Source: Metaphire vulgaris
Lineage: Eukaryota > Annelida > Clitellata > Crassiclitellata > Megascolecidae
Assembly: GCA_018105865.1 (NCBI GenBank)
Contig: CM030834.1
Span: 18,966,719 to 19,030,718 of the forward strand
Length of the DNA stretch: 64,000 bases
Direction: 5' to 3'
Each line of letters opens with the position of its first letter. The first letter of the stretch is position 1. Both the position numbers and the translations under genes were made by a program. The notes beneath the pieces are model-generated. The model was not told the origin of the DNA. It ran no database searches and saw only the letters and a program-made list of their open reading frames with translations. Below, piece by piece: positions 31,290-64,000 of this stretch.

Positions 31290-32031
31290 CCCGAGTATAA
31301 AAATAAACAGCAGATCGCCAAAAGCCACGATGAACCACTACAATTGTCTACTGTTGTCCTGTCACCGTTGTCAGAAGTAAGTGGCCGAGTCAACACCATT
31401 TTCGACGCCTTTGCCGTCGTTATAGAAGACGGAAGGCGTCGCTTCTTGAACATCTCGCCTGTAGGGGTCGAGGTTTGCGAAAGGGTCGGAGCTGAAATAG
31501 GGAATTCTGCGACTCCGGTGAAGGATTAAATTGGTTTCGAATCCTGAGCAATCTCCATCATCCACACGACTGCCAGTTGCTACGTCATCGTCGACCAGTA
31601 GTTTTGGTCTAAATACAGAATCGTCAGTGGTACAAATTTCTGCCTAATTTCCCTACCAAAACAGGCCTACAGTTGAAGAATCTTGTATAGTTAAATAAGC
31701 ATTATAGGCTACAATAAAAACACACTTGAACTAAGAGCCTGATGGGCCTGGGCCGAGTCCCATTCAAACAGGGACCAGTCACGGGATTTGTGCAAAACCA
31801 AACAGAGCATTTTATAAGGGAAGATAGAGATTTATCAATGTAATCAACTTTTGGCCACTCTAAATTAAATCGCCACTCAAGTACTGGCGCCAGAGCACAA
31901 GGTTTAACTCTAATACTAGAGAATAACGAAAATAAACAGCAAAAGCATATTAACGGGCAGACACACCCAGGTAGACAGACAGCAAGTGTGAGAGAAAGAG
32001 AGAGAGGGAGAGAGAGAGAAGCCAAAATTCT
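31290..32031. other. 3' flank of the VWDE-like gene
   Basis: Noncoding, with a GA-rich tract at 31,990-32,019. It presumably includes the 3' UTR of the minus-strand gene. Confidence 0.4.
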
Positions 32032-52985
<20,954 letters not shown>

Positions 52986-54614
52986 CCTTTCATACTTCCA
53001 CCCACTACCATGTCACCATAGTTACTATCCTATCACCTTTCAAGACGCAGGTTCCAAGCCGACATTTAAAATATCCTCTATGTCGTGTAGTCCAGATCTA
53101 GTTTTCAGATACCATGCCTATAGGCCTAGTGAATCATCGACTAAATTGATAATTCCTGTATTATGTTCGAGTAGGTCTAGAATCGATGGCGCTATTAGGC
53201 CTATTTTGTATATAAATTCCGAACTTATTTATTTGATTAAACAGCCGACCAAAGGAAAATATGTCTACTTTGAAATCAAAACTTTTTCTAAAGACATTTC
53301 AATACGACGAGCGTCGACATTTGTCCGGTGCCCGGATGTTTTCTGGCAGCCGGTCTGGCGTCCTGCCTCACACCGACCAATCAGCTCATCTCCCCGTCAG
53401 CTAGAGGGTGCGTAGGGTGTACACGTACTGTATACGACGGTATCCCGGTAATCGCTGTTGCAAAATCTGAACACGGGCAGATAACCAACCACAGCTAATT
53501 AATTGACGGGGACTTGCACTTCATGCAATTATTTCCGAGGTACCGCGTGAACTGCTGTGGCCACATAGACATATCCCACTTTGATTTTGTTTATCATATG
53601 TGAATAACAAATTTCTATCTTGAGGAAACATGACTTTTTCAAAAGTATTCATTTCTGACTAATCGTTTTGCTTGTAATACGTGAGTGGGTTATTGCGACA
53701 AGACTTCCTAGAAACGTGTTTATGCGCTGGGAAGACCTAAATAAAGGGCTGACATCTGGCCGAGTCTACAATCTCCTATATGCTAGGCCTGTCTCTGTCA
53801 CTCCCTACCTATAGTAGCCTACCTCCCTTCCTTCGTCCCTCACTCTTCTGTCTGTCCGTCTGTTTGTCTGTCTGTCTCTCTCTGTCTTTGTATCTGTTTG
53901 TCTGCAATGGCGTATTTAGGCATGTTCCACATGTTCTATTGAGCAGAGGCCTCCACGCATAAGGGCCCCCCACACAGTAGCTGAGGAAAGGAGGGGCGGG
54001 TAGCCAGGTAGGCCACAGGACATTTGGAACAGAGTACGGCCCTGTCGGCCTGTTTGTATCTATGTTCTCTGTATATCTATCTCTGTATCTGTCTGTCTCT
54101 CCTCCTCCTCCCTACTCTCTCATCGGATGACTGGTGGGGTCAGGAATTTAGGTTCAGTTCACTGTTCAGTCCACAATGAGAACTGATTCAATGACTGAGG
54201 TCCCGGATACAGGAACTTCTGTAATTTATCGCTTATAGGTGCCTGGAAACATTTCAACCTACATGTAGGTCTAAAGTTTAGATTTGCAGAACTGCTGAGA
54301 CAGGCTGCGGACAGTGATGCAACTAGGTCGAACCGTGGCGACGCCGCGATAAGACGAAGCACATCTGTTGCGAAGTGTTGCATGAATTGATATTGACCAT
54401 ATACTAGGGTGCAAAGAGTACAGGAAGTGTTTTTGTAGACTCCTGCTATAGTGCCGGCTTTCACTTGAGTGGGAAACAACGTACTAATTCAAACTTTGCC
54501 TTAATAATCAGTTAGATTTATCAGCTGATAGCCTACTCTTCGTCCCCTCAAGTGACATACATTTATTACTTGCCCGGCTTTGAATAAATTGGTAAAGTGA
54601 GCAGAGGGGCGAGA
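52986..54614. other. Upstream flank of the VWDE-like gene
   Basis: This should contain the promoter and 5' UTR of the minus-strand gene. I see no clear TATA box or further exon. A CTGT-rich tract lies at 53,850-53,905. Confidence 0.35.
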
Positions 54615-54885
54615 AGTTAGCAGAGTGGGACGATAGCGCAGAAGGTGGCGGGTTCGAGACCCATAGAAGTCTAAGGTCGACTCAGTCTTACTCGCTAGAG
54701 GGTGCTGCTGGTAGAACGAAGAGCAGTGGTAAAATGCTGCGATAAGTCAAACAGGTACGCTACGCGGTGCACTAGCCCCCCCTATCAGTGGTATTGCACG
54801 CCTGTCCGAGGACTATAGCAACGGAGAACAGCGCCGCCCTGTGAGTCCGTGAGGCCCGGAAAGGAAGGAAGGACTGACTTTTTGA
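54615..54885 (+). mobile_element. tRNA-headed SINE, third family, copy 2
   Basis: GTTAGCAGAGTGGGACGATA (A box), GCGGGTTCGAGACCC (B box), body with GATAAGTCAAACAGGTACGC and CAGCGCCGCCCTGTGAG. Better preserved than 49,841-50,115. Confidence 0.8.
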
Positions 54886-55570
54886 CCTTTCGAAAGTGAG
54901 TATAAGATGCAGATTCGCAGAATTGTATGCTTCTTCAGAGCACTATGATAACTCGTAGACTCGTAGTCATCGACCTTCTCAGTGATAGATTTGTTTTAAA
55001 TGACAGTGTTGGTCGGACAACTCTGTCCAACACATTTTAGACGTAGGCTTACAGTGCGGTGCTGCTATTGTGGACAATGACTCCAATTCAATTGAAATTT
55101 TGCTCGGCGCCTGTTTAACTGAATTTACCGAAGAAAGTTTTCAGCGAATTCACCAGGTGGCGTCAGAGTTATGCCTAGGACAGAGCCCTCCACAATCCAT
55201 GGTTCCCGTACAGAATACGGCTCTTGTTATTATTTATGAGCAACGCTTCGCAATCCTCAACAATTCTAACGGTCAGTCATCGGGCGATAAAAAAGGTCAC
55301 TCAAATGAGATTGCGCCAAGAATGTCAGTGCGTGACGCGTACGATGGATACTCGCGTTGAGTGTCATTCTCCACGAAACACGTTACCGTATTTTTTCCAT
55401 GTGCGAGGCAAAGTAGCTGGTCATAAATATTGCACCACTGCACTGCTCCAAGCCATAATGGAGCACGCATAGTGCAGCGTAATTAAAGCCGGCACGTATT
55501 TCTTGTGCCAGAGGAGAGTTGTGGACAAAACGGCTGTCGGTGCACAGAGAACAAAGCAACGAGACAGCCT

Positions 55571-55612
55571 CACACACACACACAGACACACACACACACA
55601 CGCACACAAACA
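55571..55612. repeat. (CA)n microsatellite
   Basis: CA units with GA and GC interruptions. Confidence 0.9.
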
Positions 55613-55699
55613 CATTCACGAAGCATTGCGTTACAAAACATACCAGCAGATCAGGCGGTGTTAGCGTTGGCTGTAATCGTCACCTGCGTTATACAGTAA

Positions 55700-55891
55700 A
55701 TAAGGCTTCGCTCTGTTTGGTTTAAATGTGTTATAACGCAAATAATTCGCGTAGAACAGGCAGAAACCGAGACGCCGAATGGCGGCGAACAGAATCACGG
55801 GATTTTTTGCGAAGAGAGATGCGGCGGGAGTGGGGTGGAGGTCGGGGGGTGGGGGTGGAGGATCAGCGAACGATCGCCGTTGTAATGCCCC

Positions 55892-55977
<86 letters not shown>

Positions 55978-56540
55978 TCGCCGTGGAATAGGGGTAGACG
56001 TGGATGGAAACAGGCGGAGGAGACTACGATGACGCTGAAGAGGCTGCAGCGTTGCTGTGAAATACGCCCACGCAAATCCGACAGCGTCTTCTTCCTCCTC
56101 TCCCATTAGCATCCAGCTGTTAGCGGCGGATGCTGCTGCTGCTGCTGATGCAGAGGCAGAAGCAGTTTTTGCGCTCGACCGACCTATATGCAATATGCAC
56201 AAAGGCGACGAAGTCAGCCTTCGATTTATTCATCACAGGCGGCGAAATTTCATTCGGTGCTGTAGTTTCACCTCCCACCACCACCACCACCACCACCACC
56301 ACCAAGGGGGAAATTAGCAATTACAGCAGATTGAATGCAGTCGTTGGGTCGAAACGACAGTATAGAAGAGGCCGGTGGGTTCGCGTGGTTCTCTCTGACG
56401 TTTGGTTTCAATGAGCATATTATGTTCATCAAAGTCCTTTCCACTGTTTTGCTTTTAAGTTAGAACTGAATGTATGGCGCGCGACGAAATCAAAATACTC
56501 GATTATTTTTCCTTCTCTAAACCCGTGCGTCCATCAATAC
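55700..56540. other. CpG-richer block with (ATT)n and (CAC)n
   Basis: It holds (ATT)n at 55,893-55,977, CTG-type units at 56,130-56,165 and (CAC)n at 56,276-56,303 in a locally CpG-rich background. No frame with a recognisable domain; open frames are driven by the repeats. Confidence 0.45.
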
Positions 56541-56543
56541 ACC

Positions 56544-56837
56544 CAGTGGCGGTTCCACCATGCTGATGACTGGGATGTATCTCCCCCCTATCGGAGTTTT
56601 TTTGCTGGTCAACCTATTTTTCCGGTAAGTTTTTACAAAAAAGCTAATGAAAAATACACTGCAAATGACGTTTTTTGCTTGTCCGCCTTTTCCGGCAAGG
56701 TTTATTAACATTCAGTGGGGGAAAACACTGAGAATTACCTTTTTCTCTTATTTCTTTTTTTCTTAACTTTGCATCCCCCCGCCAACTTCCTAGAAATCTT
56801 TTCCATCCCCCACCAAGAATTCCCGGAGCCGCCATTG
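56544..56837. mobile_element. hAT-type element, 294 bp, TSD AATACACC/AATACACT
   Basis: Ends CAGTGGCGGTTCC and GGAGCCGCCATTG, 8-bp duplication with one difference. The interior has two copies of the TTTTTTGCTTGTC-type module. Confidence 0.88.
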
Positions 56838-57056
56838 AATACACTCATCCATCCATCCGTACTTCCTCTCTTCCTTATTTTCTTTCTCTTATTTTCTTCC
56901 TTCTTCGTGTCTTGATTCTTTTCTTCTTTTTATCATTCTTTCCTTTCATCCGTGACCGTCTATTTATCCACCCATTCATCTATCAATCCATCATTGCCCA
57001 AGCTATCCATCCAAAGACGTAGTCAATTGGCCATTGGTGATCCTTCCATCAAGTCC

Positions 57057-57113
<57 letters not shown>
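57057..57113. repeat. (CTGT)n microsatellite
   Basis: About 14 CTGT units. Confidence 0.95.
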
Positions 57114-57361
57114 GCAACGCCAAACTTTTTTAGGGCAACTGGTCGGTCTCTAGTATATCAATCCATTTCAATTCGCCATAATCATTGGTAGCAAATAGAA
57201 CGGAAAATGCCAATTAGGTACAAACATTAGCAACAGAACTGGGAATAAAATTCATTAGGCCTAGGCAGACGGAACTCACATTGCATAAAAGCAGGTTAAC
57301 TCCATGTAATGCCAGCCAGAGCTGTATCATCTTATGCAAAAATTGTACTAAGGCATTGCTA

Positions 57362-57450
57362 AAGCGCCTATAGGAATAAGGAGCTACTTCGGTGCTGCTT
57401 ATGAAAGCGCTATAGAAATTAACTAGAGTTTACTTATTTACTTACTTAAA
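57362..57450 (+). mobile_element. Retroposon tail fragment
   Basis: AAGGAGCTACTTCGGTGCTG..AAAGCGCTATAGAAATT followed by (CTTA)n. Confidence 0.5.
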
Positions 57451-57775
57451 TAAAGGACAATATCATCTAGCGTTCTAGTCTGTTGAAATTTATTTTTTTC
57501 AAAAAGCGTCAATGCAGGTGCAATATCATTCGCTCATTCAGCACTACCGCGGCCTATCGTGCGACCTGTACAGCAAAACTCGACGAATTGGGTTCAAAGT
57601 TAAGCGGAAAGCCTGATGTTCAAAATATGAGTTGAGCCTATATATTCAGGTCATATATAGACGAAAATGTAATTTTCAAAATTTAATATATCGCATGCAT
57701 TTATTTGGACAGTCGTGTACAACTATAGAGGACAAGAGAGCAAAGAACGCAATAGCACAGCAGGACCATAGGCGC

Positions 57776-57954
57776 CAGTGTTTATTCTAGGCCTTCTTTG
57801 GGGGGAATCCCCCCACGTTTTAAAATCCCCCCCACATTTTTTTACATGTTGGCTGGGGGATGGAAATTTTCCCTCAAAAGTGTGGAGACTCAGACCTTGT
57901 CTCCCCAAACATTTCAAAATCCCCCCAATGTCAAGGTGGCTAGAATAAACACTG
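57776..57954. mobile_element. hAT MITE, 179 bp, CAGTGTTTATTCTAG ends
   Basis: Perfect 15-bp inverted termini. The flanking duplication CATAGGCG is present on both sides with one extra C on the left. Related to 32,428-32,613. Confidence 0.85.
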
Positions 57955-58099
57955 CATAGGCGCAAACTTCTATTAGGCCTTTAGGTTTGAGCCCTCCTCA
58001 CTTTTTGAGAGGCTTCCATTAGGGAAGGGAAGATGTAGAAGTTGGGCCTTCCCCCACTTTTTCATCCAAGTTTTCGCCATTAAGCATGACCATAATGTG

Positions 58100-58257
58100 A
58101 ATGAAAGGCCTGGAGGATCATAGTGGTTCTCACAAAGGGTAGGTCATACTGAACCACTCTAAACCTTGTTATTATTATCATTATTAATTACTACTACTAC
58201 TACCACCACCACCACTATTATTATTATTATTATTATTATTACTATTACTACTACTAC

Positions 58258-58326
<69 letters not shown>

Positions 58327-58345
58327 TACTACTACTGTTATTATT
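58100..58345 (+). mobile_element. Retroposon tail with compound (ATT)n/(ACT)n array
   Basis: AGTGGTTCTCACAAAGGGTA..ACTGAACCACTCTAAACC is the LINE/SINE tail, followed by about 160 bp of ATT, ACT and ACC units. Confidence 0.75.
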
Positions 58346-58499
58346 AGCAGGAGCTCAAAACAGGACAGTTGCGATGTATCGTATGCCGTTGAAATGATTT
58401 TTTCCTTGAGCGCACTTCATCCAATCCAAAAAACATCCAATGACTAATTAATCGGATGTCGGCTTTCTGCTCTTGAACTAAATGCATCTCGTTATGTTG

Positions 58500-58508
58500 A
58501 GGAACAGG

Positions 58509-58541
<33 letters not shown>

Positions 58542-59450
58542 CTACAGGATGAAGAGATTCTTAAGTCCGATCGTCGATAATCGAGTAGGCGTATGGAAAA
58601 AGTCTCGGAGGAGGAGGAGGAGGAGGACGAGTGGAAAGAAGAGACAGGCAGATGCGGCAGACGCGGAACGAGGAAGACGGAGGCGTACCAGAGCGTGGGC
58701 GAAGCAGGACGCCAGAGGCGGCTCGGACGCGGCTGCGCGCGCTGCCGTCCTTCTGGCCACACATTCGCAGACGAGAGAGGCTCCATTCGGTAAAAACGAA
58801 GAACACGTGTCTTGGATGTGGTGGGAATTCTGGTCTCGCCGAGACCAACAGTCCGCCGTCGTCGTTTAGCCGTAATTAGGCCGATTTTTCCGGCAATCGA
58901 CCAAAGAATCGCACACAACGTGTCATTACCGGACGACCGAACGACTCCGAGGTGAACTGGTACCTGCGTTGCCGCCCTGCCGGAGGCGGCGAACGAATGT
59001 CGCTGTCGGCGGGACCGCATTCTACACGACTGCCCGGTTTTCCTCCACACCCTCGTTTGCCTTCGCCCACGCGCCCGACCTTGGAACTGGGTTATTGAAA
59101 GGATGGAATGAAAGAAAAAACAGGAAACGTGGAAGCGAAGCGAAATGAACGATGAAGAGATAAAGTATTAGGTGTGCGCCGTTCGCGCATCTTGGTTGGG
59201 CATCGGAATTTAGATAAGAGGATGGAGGATGATGTTGCTGCTGATGCTGCTGTTGCTGCTGCTGCTGCTGTCTGTGGCCCAAGCGGCGGTCGAACGACGT
59301 AGGATTCGAAGGCGTCTGCTTTACGAGGATGCTGAATCTTATTACAGCAACAACTTCTTCGGCAGAAATTTCTGTTAATTTAGATTCTAAATTGATCGCG
59401 GATTCGCGTCTTTCGATCTGTATACGATACAAGCAAGCGCGAAGCCCAGT
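58500..59450. other. CpG- and GC-rich block with CTG/CAG tracts
   Basis: (CTG)n occurs at 58,512-58,540 and 59,232-59,271, the latter reading as poly-Gln on the - strand. The purine-rich/CpG composition could mark an unmethylated promoter or a 5' exon, but no recognisable protein was found on either strand. Confidence 0.4.
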
Positions 59451-59860
59451 TAGCCTACACAGAGACTAAGACTAAGTTCTAGAAGCCTCTCTGTGCAAGT
59501 ACAGAAACAACTATGAGTCTATGACGGCTACCGTACCTACGCAGTTGTGAAAAACTTCGTCACTGGAAGAAAGTTGTTAGTCTTTTAGTTAGACGCTGCG
59601 CTATATATGGCGCAGGGTGTTTACATCTGACGGGAAAAGTAGAAGGTGCTGTCTGAGGTAGGTTGTCTTGTACGTATACAGTATATACTCTCTGCTCGAC
59701 AGGCATAGAATACTGCGTTTGCATCAATTAATTATAATTATTTAAGCTGATGACGTTTCACATTTTAACTCGCTAGTTTGCTTCTTAGCGAGATTTCTCG
59801 GTAAACACCTAATCACGATTGACTTCACTGAGCACTTTTCTTCAATGACGCCATTTGTGA

Positions 59861-59861
59861 T

Positions 59862-59953
<92 letters not shown>

Positions 59954-60080
59954 AATTACCATCATCATCACCACCACCACCACCACCACCATCATCGTCA
60001 TCAACAATCATTATCATCTCCATAGGCATTCGCTAGAAGAAATTATCACCACCACCACCATCATCATCATTATCATCAAC
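59861..60080. repeat. (ATC)n and (ACC)n compound microsatellite
   Basis: ATC units at 59,861-59,953, then ACC and ATC mixtures to about 60,080. Confidence 0.9.
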
Positions 60081-60387
60081 AAATTCAACAATCATCATAA
60101 TCATCATAATCAACAACAACAACAGCAACATCATTACTACGACCACCACTGCACCGTTACCGTCGGTGACGTATCTTTTCAGAAGTTTAGAGAGTGAAGT
60201 GAGAGAGAGAGTGAAAAGTGACAGTGAAATGACAGTCTTTCTCCACCTTCCATCCTAATGACCTCCTCGTCTTCTTTTTCCTTCACGATGTCCCATGATT
60301 ATTCGAATGCTCTTTGTAGAGAACGCCCATTTGATCAATGAACTTGACCTCGCTGTACGGAAACTGGCGCAGGTTTCTGGAACTTAC

Positions 60388-60468
60388 TCCGACCGCAGGA
60401 ATGACCCGGATCTTCATGATCTGGACGGAGCTTCCTCGGACATCCCGGTTTAGCCAGTGACCCAACAT
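60388..60468 (-). CDS. Possible unrecognised 5' exon
   Basis: An ATG in good context (GCCATG) opens 27 codons, MLGHWLNRDVRGSSVQIMKI and RVIPAVG, ending at a consensus GTAAGT donor. It is close to the CpG-rich block. I do not recognise the peptide and see no partner exon, so this is only a candidate. Confidence 0.2.
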
Positions 60469-60705
60469 GGCGACCCTGCATAGGTTTCCAGGACAGAGTT
60501 ATTGCTGAAAGCATATGGTTAAGGCCTTTATCCTGCCGTTAATCAACCGCCATCGCCATTTTAAAGTATGTTCACAATTGACCTTACTTACTGCCAACGA
60601 TGACTAGAAAGACTTAAGCTTTGTGGCGCATATCTACATGCGTTATTCAGTCGCGCGGCTCGTGACTTTCGACTTATCGTGCTCATTTACTGTTTATGTG
60701 GACCA

Positions 60706-60890
60706 CAGTGGCGGCTCTAGGATTTGGCAAGTGGGGGGGGCGTTGGGGTGGCAACTTCTAATCATGGGGCCAACCATTTGTTGTTTAATGTATGTAGCAT
60801 TAAGTATAGGGTCCCAACTGGGGGGCCACTGGGGGATCAGGCACTCAATAGGGGGCACGGCCCCCTGCCCCCCCGGTGGAGCCACCACTG
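60706..60890. mobile_element. hAT MITE family CAGTGGCGGCTC, 185 bp
   Basis: Ends CAGTGGCGGCTC and GAGCCACCACTG, flanks GTGGACCA and GTGGACCG (7 of 8). Almost identical to 6,474-6,656, including CCAACCATTTGTTGTTTAAT and GCATTAAGTATAGGGTCCCA. Confidence 0.92.
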
Positions 60891-61494
60891 GTGGACCGTG
60901 ATAGATTTAGACTGACTGGCATATGTCCTAAAGTCTAAGCCATGTCGCATCCGTGTTTCGTAATTTCTAAGTTCCTGACTTACTCAGAACAAGATCCTAT
61001 TTTATCTCTGCGTTAAGATGGCCTTTCTAAAGAGATATGCCAGAGAATTTCAATTGTCTTTTTGCTGCTTTTCTGGCCATTTGCTGCATTAATAATCAAA
61101 ATACCAGCAGACACTGAAATTCAACTATGGTTAGAAAGTAATTAATATGCCCTTTTCACCGGGTAATCAACTGAAAGTCATTGACTCTGATTACATTTGA
61201 TTAAGAAAACTGACTCGAGAGATTTCAGAACTGAACTTTTGGTTTTAACATTTGCAACTGAGGGCGTCTTATGGTCGCGTCTCTTGCCTCTCTAATTAAT
61301 TATTAGACCTAATAAAATTTAATGAATTTATCTCTCGGCGGGATTTCTAACGAGCTTTATCGTTTTTCATTCTCTGGAAAAGTTTCACTACATCCTCACT
61401 GGAAATCAACTATTGCACATCTACCATTTTTAGAGAAATCCGTTAACATGCCGCATCTGACGGGAAATTGCCGACAGACAAACTTATCCACGAG

Positions 61495-61916
61495 CAGTGG
61501 CGGTTCCAAGAATTATTGGTGGGAGGATGCAATGAATTTCTAGGAAGATCCCGCCAATTGTCAAAGGAATTATATGTAAACGGTTTAGAAGAAATCTGTA
61601 GATTTGATCTATAAAATATAATGTTCAGAATTGACAATGTAGGCCTATAAAAGCCATTTTAGTCTGGTTCTACAAAGTCATCGTGCAAAATCAACAACTC
61701 CACAACGACTTGTCGATTTATGCTTATTATCGACGATTACTTAAAAGACAATTCGCGTTTCGACTGAACTGCAGTTAATCAGTGAGTTTACTAATACTAC
61801 CAAGAAATAAATACAAAAAATATTTCTCAGAATTTTCACTAGCGCCACACATGCATATTTGGTGGGTCGGTGGGGGATGCATCCCCAGTCATCCTCCAAC
61901 TTGAGAACCGCCCCTG
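61495..61916. mobile_element. Degraded hAT-type element, 422 bp
   Basis: Left CAGTGGCGGTTCCA, right TGAGAACCGCCCCTG; flanks TCCACGAG and CTCACGAG agree at 6 of 8. No coding capacity seen. Confidence 0.65.
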
Positions 61917-62317
61917 CTCACGAGGGAGAAACATTTTTACGATAAACAAATATCTTCTTTGATTCGCCAACAGACGAGAAACTGGTGCTAATAAAAAAAA
62001 GTATCTCGTCGTAAAAATCTCTTCTCAAAGGTGACGAGACAAAAAAAACTATAAACGCATCAAAGGGTCATTCAGTTCATTCAGTTCTGTTGCAGATTCT
62101 TCTGACGATTTTTCCCCCACGCCGCCACGTCTAAACTTCATAAAGACAAATTCGCCAATTTATTTCAGATAAAAAACGCTCTCCCCCTCCACTTTTAGAA
62201 CTGCACATTTGTGACGCTGGACGCTGTGCGTTCCAAATGCAATCGACTGTCGGTTTTTCGCTTTTTATTAAGTGCGGGGGGGGGGGGCTTCGTTCATATC
62301 GATTAATCAATATATTA

Positions 62318-62760
62318 TTATTTTTTATTTTTATGGCGGGATGTGCGACCAGCAGCCGCGGTGGCGCACCAGACCGAATCAGAGAAGAATCTGCTGCGGT
62401 AGTCGACAGCTTGAATCAAGCAGATGTGTGTGTGTGCTTTTAAAAAACTGATCGGAAAGACGGATGTACGAATGATATTTGGCAATGAATTCCAGAGCTT
62501 AGGGCGAGATGCTGGCGAGGAGGAGCAGCGAGAGAAACATTGGAGTATGTGGAACAATGAATGAAGGCCCTGATGTGGAGTACGTTAGTGGAATGATTTC
62601 TTTGGTCGAGCGATAGGCTGTGCGCGTCTGAAGATGGCGTGGCTGACTGCTATATAGTAACACACGATCTCCTTACAGCCTAGTCGCTGCTCTACAGGAA
62701 GCCAGATTGGCAGAGTCTCGTATGTTCACACCAAAGAGTTTAACTGGAATACTACTAATA
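62318..62760 (-). pseudogene. LINE polymerase 3' end fragment
   Basis: The - strand frame includes RPKLWNSLPNIIRTSVFPIS and FLKAH, the conserved W-N-S-L-P-x-x-I-R...F-K end of CR1/L2/Jockey-like polymerases. It is a different LINE type from those at 17,029 and 44,089. Confidence 0.65.
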
Positions 62761-63114
62761 CTGCTACTGTTCTCATTTATGAATGTTTGACGCTTTGCTT
62801 TCAATTATATGTTAAAGAGTGGGCCTAAACAAATGTACTAATCTAAACGACTAGATAGATGTCAGGTAAATAAGGATAGGTTTCGAGAGCCAGAGAGGTG
62901 CTTGTGGACAAAATTTAATTATGAGTGATCAGTGATGTGCTAATAACAGGGACGTCAAAAATCTCACCAAAGTGCAGAAAAGTACAACAGAATTGGAATT
63001 CACGGCTGGAATGTATTCAGGAGATTTTGTAGCACTATTATTTAGGAATAAATTAAACGAGAGATTAGGAAACCTCTCAGTAAGGCGTAAAGCTAAATAA
63101 ACCACGGGCCCCTG

Positions 63115-63544
63115 TTATGCGGTGCGCGGTGGAACAGTGGTTAGCGCACTGGTCTGCCAATCTTGAGGTCCGTGGCTCAACTCCCAGCGGCGGCAGAAAC
63201 TTTTCGGTTGTTTCTGTCCCAAGCGCCCCCCCCAGTCGACTCAGCTGTTAATGAGTACATCGGGTGTTAACTCGGTGGATGGAAAGGCGGCGAGGGAAAG
63301 GCTGGCAACCGCCCTCATTCAGCCGTTGCTATGTCAAACTGAAGACGCTAACCCTTCTGTTCTCCGTACGGGCGCTGGAGTGTACCTTTACCCTGGTATA
63401 CGCTACTTTCAACGGAATGGGAGACAGATAGATAGATCCAGGGCGCCCATCCCCCCTGGCTGCTGGAAGCGGGTTCCCCCTTCCCTGTCCTCCCTTTCCT
63501 CTCCTGCCCCTAAACGGGGGTCCGGCAGGGATTTATCTACACCA

Positions 63545-63610
<66 letters not shown>
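63115..63610 (+). mobile_element. tRNA-headed SINE, fourth family, with (ATT)n tail
   Basis: GGAACAGTGGTTAGCGCACT (A-box region) and CCGTGGCTCAACTCCC (B-box-like) are followed by a central block including TTAATGAGTACATCGGGTGT and GGAAAGGCGGCGAGGGAAAG. A 3' part and (ATT)n at 63,547-63,610 complete it. The central block resembles conserved domains of long-lived animal SINEs, by memory only. Confidence 0.72.
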
Positions 63611-63611
<1 letters not shown>

Positions 63612-64000
63612 CGAAAAAGTAGCCGTATAAGACTCGACACTGAACATTGACAATCCCCATCCCCGCAAATTCGTGGGAAAAAGCCTGGGGTCCGGGGTAT
63701 AACCCCGGAAAATTTTTGAAATCAATAGGTGCTCGTAGGTGTTTCAGTGCATTTTGGACATTACATAGAGGACACTTTGGTGCACCAGGATAGGTCTCAT
63801 ACCAGTAACTTCTAATTCTTAATTTCTGGAAAATTCCAACAGCCACAAAGCACTATTAAATGTAAGTTGAAACTATGGAGAGATATCGCAGTAATTGCGC
63901 TGGCAAACTATTTAAAATTACCTGCAAATCATCTGTTGGCAATATGACCACATCCAAATGCAAATAAAATAAATGTTACTTTTAGTATTTATTTTAAAAA
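63611..64000. other. Right-end noncoding sequence
   Basis: No gene or bounded repeat recognised. Confidence 0.4.

Noticed and set aside
53908..54060. CAATGGCGTATTTAGG resembling a hAT terminus
   Set aside because: No matching opposite end or target duplication was found.
55070..55360. 96-residue open frame with mixed composition
   Set aside because: Not recognised, no splice sites or homologous pattern seen; kept out as unsupported.
58478..59050. 190-residue minus-strand open frame
   Set aside because: Arg/Ser-rich translation of a GC-rich region with CTG and GGA tracts; overlapping frames are open on both strands, which argues against coding.

Overview
The window is animal (metazoan) genomic DNA, almost certainly from an invertebrate. 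It is AT-rich and intron-rich, has GT-AG introns with coding exons of about 54-610 bp, and is packed with microsatellites, tRNA-derived SINEs, decayed LINE 3' ends and short DNA transposons. I cannot fix the phylum. Nothing looks prokaryotic, and I see no rRNA, functional tRNA or CRISPR.

Two convergent membrane-protein genes occupy the middle. On the + strand, 13 coding exons between 11,218 and 29,718 encode most of a CRIM1-like protein (cysteine-rich motor neuron 1 family). In order these give four-disulfide-type Cys blocks, two von Willebrand factor C (VWC) domains, four antistasin-type repeats, four more VWC domains, a transmembrane helix and a cytoplasmic tail. The 5' exons (signal peptide, IGFBP-like domain) were not found and probably lie before position 1. 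Exon phases are consistent throughout: 947 residues without a stop.

On the - strand, 20 exons from 52,985 down to 32,032 can be joined into a 1,106-residue type I membrane protein resembling VWDE (von Willebrand factor D and EGF domain protein). It has a signal peptide, a Cys-containing N-terminal region, a Ser/Thr-rich linker, a complete VWD domain, one EGF repeat, a TIG/IPT-like Cys domain, a short Cys module, a transmembrane helix and a short Cys-rich tail. Its last intron appears to be GC-AG. Both proteins would face the extracellular space; the two genes end about 2.3 kb apart.

The rest is repeats. I can bound about 18 hAT-type elements or fragments, many with matching 8-bp target duplications, including one very like the SPIN family. 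Two larger hAT derivatives (10,045-10,962; 12,011-12,892) share an unusual plan: same-strand low-complexity arrays next to both termini and a transposase C-terminal remnant between them. A LINE family and a tRNA-headed SINE family share the same 3' tail. A GACCTTTTTTGCTTGTCAG-type module recurs inside several DNA elements with different ends. The right end (about 55.5-60.5 kb) is more CpG-rich, but I recognise no complete gene there.
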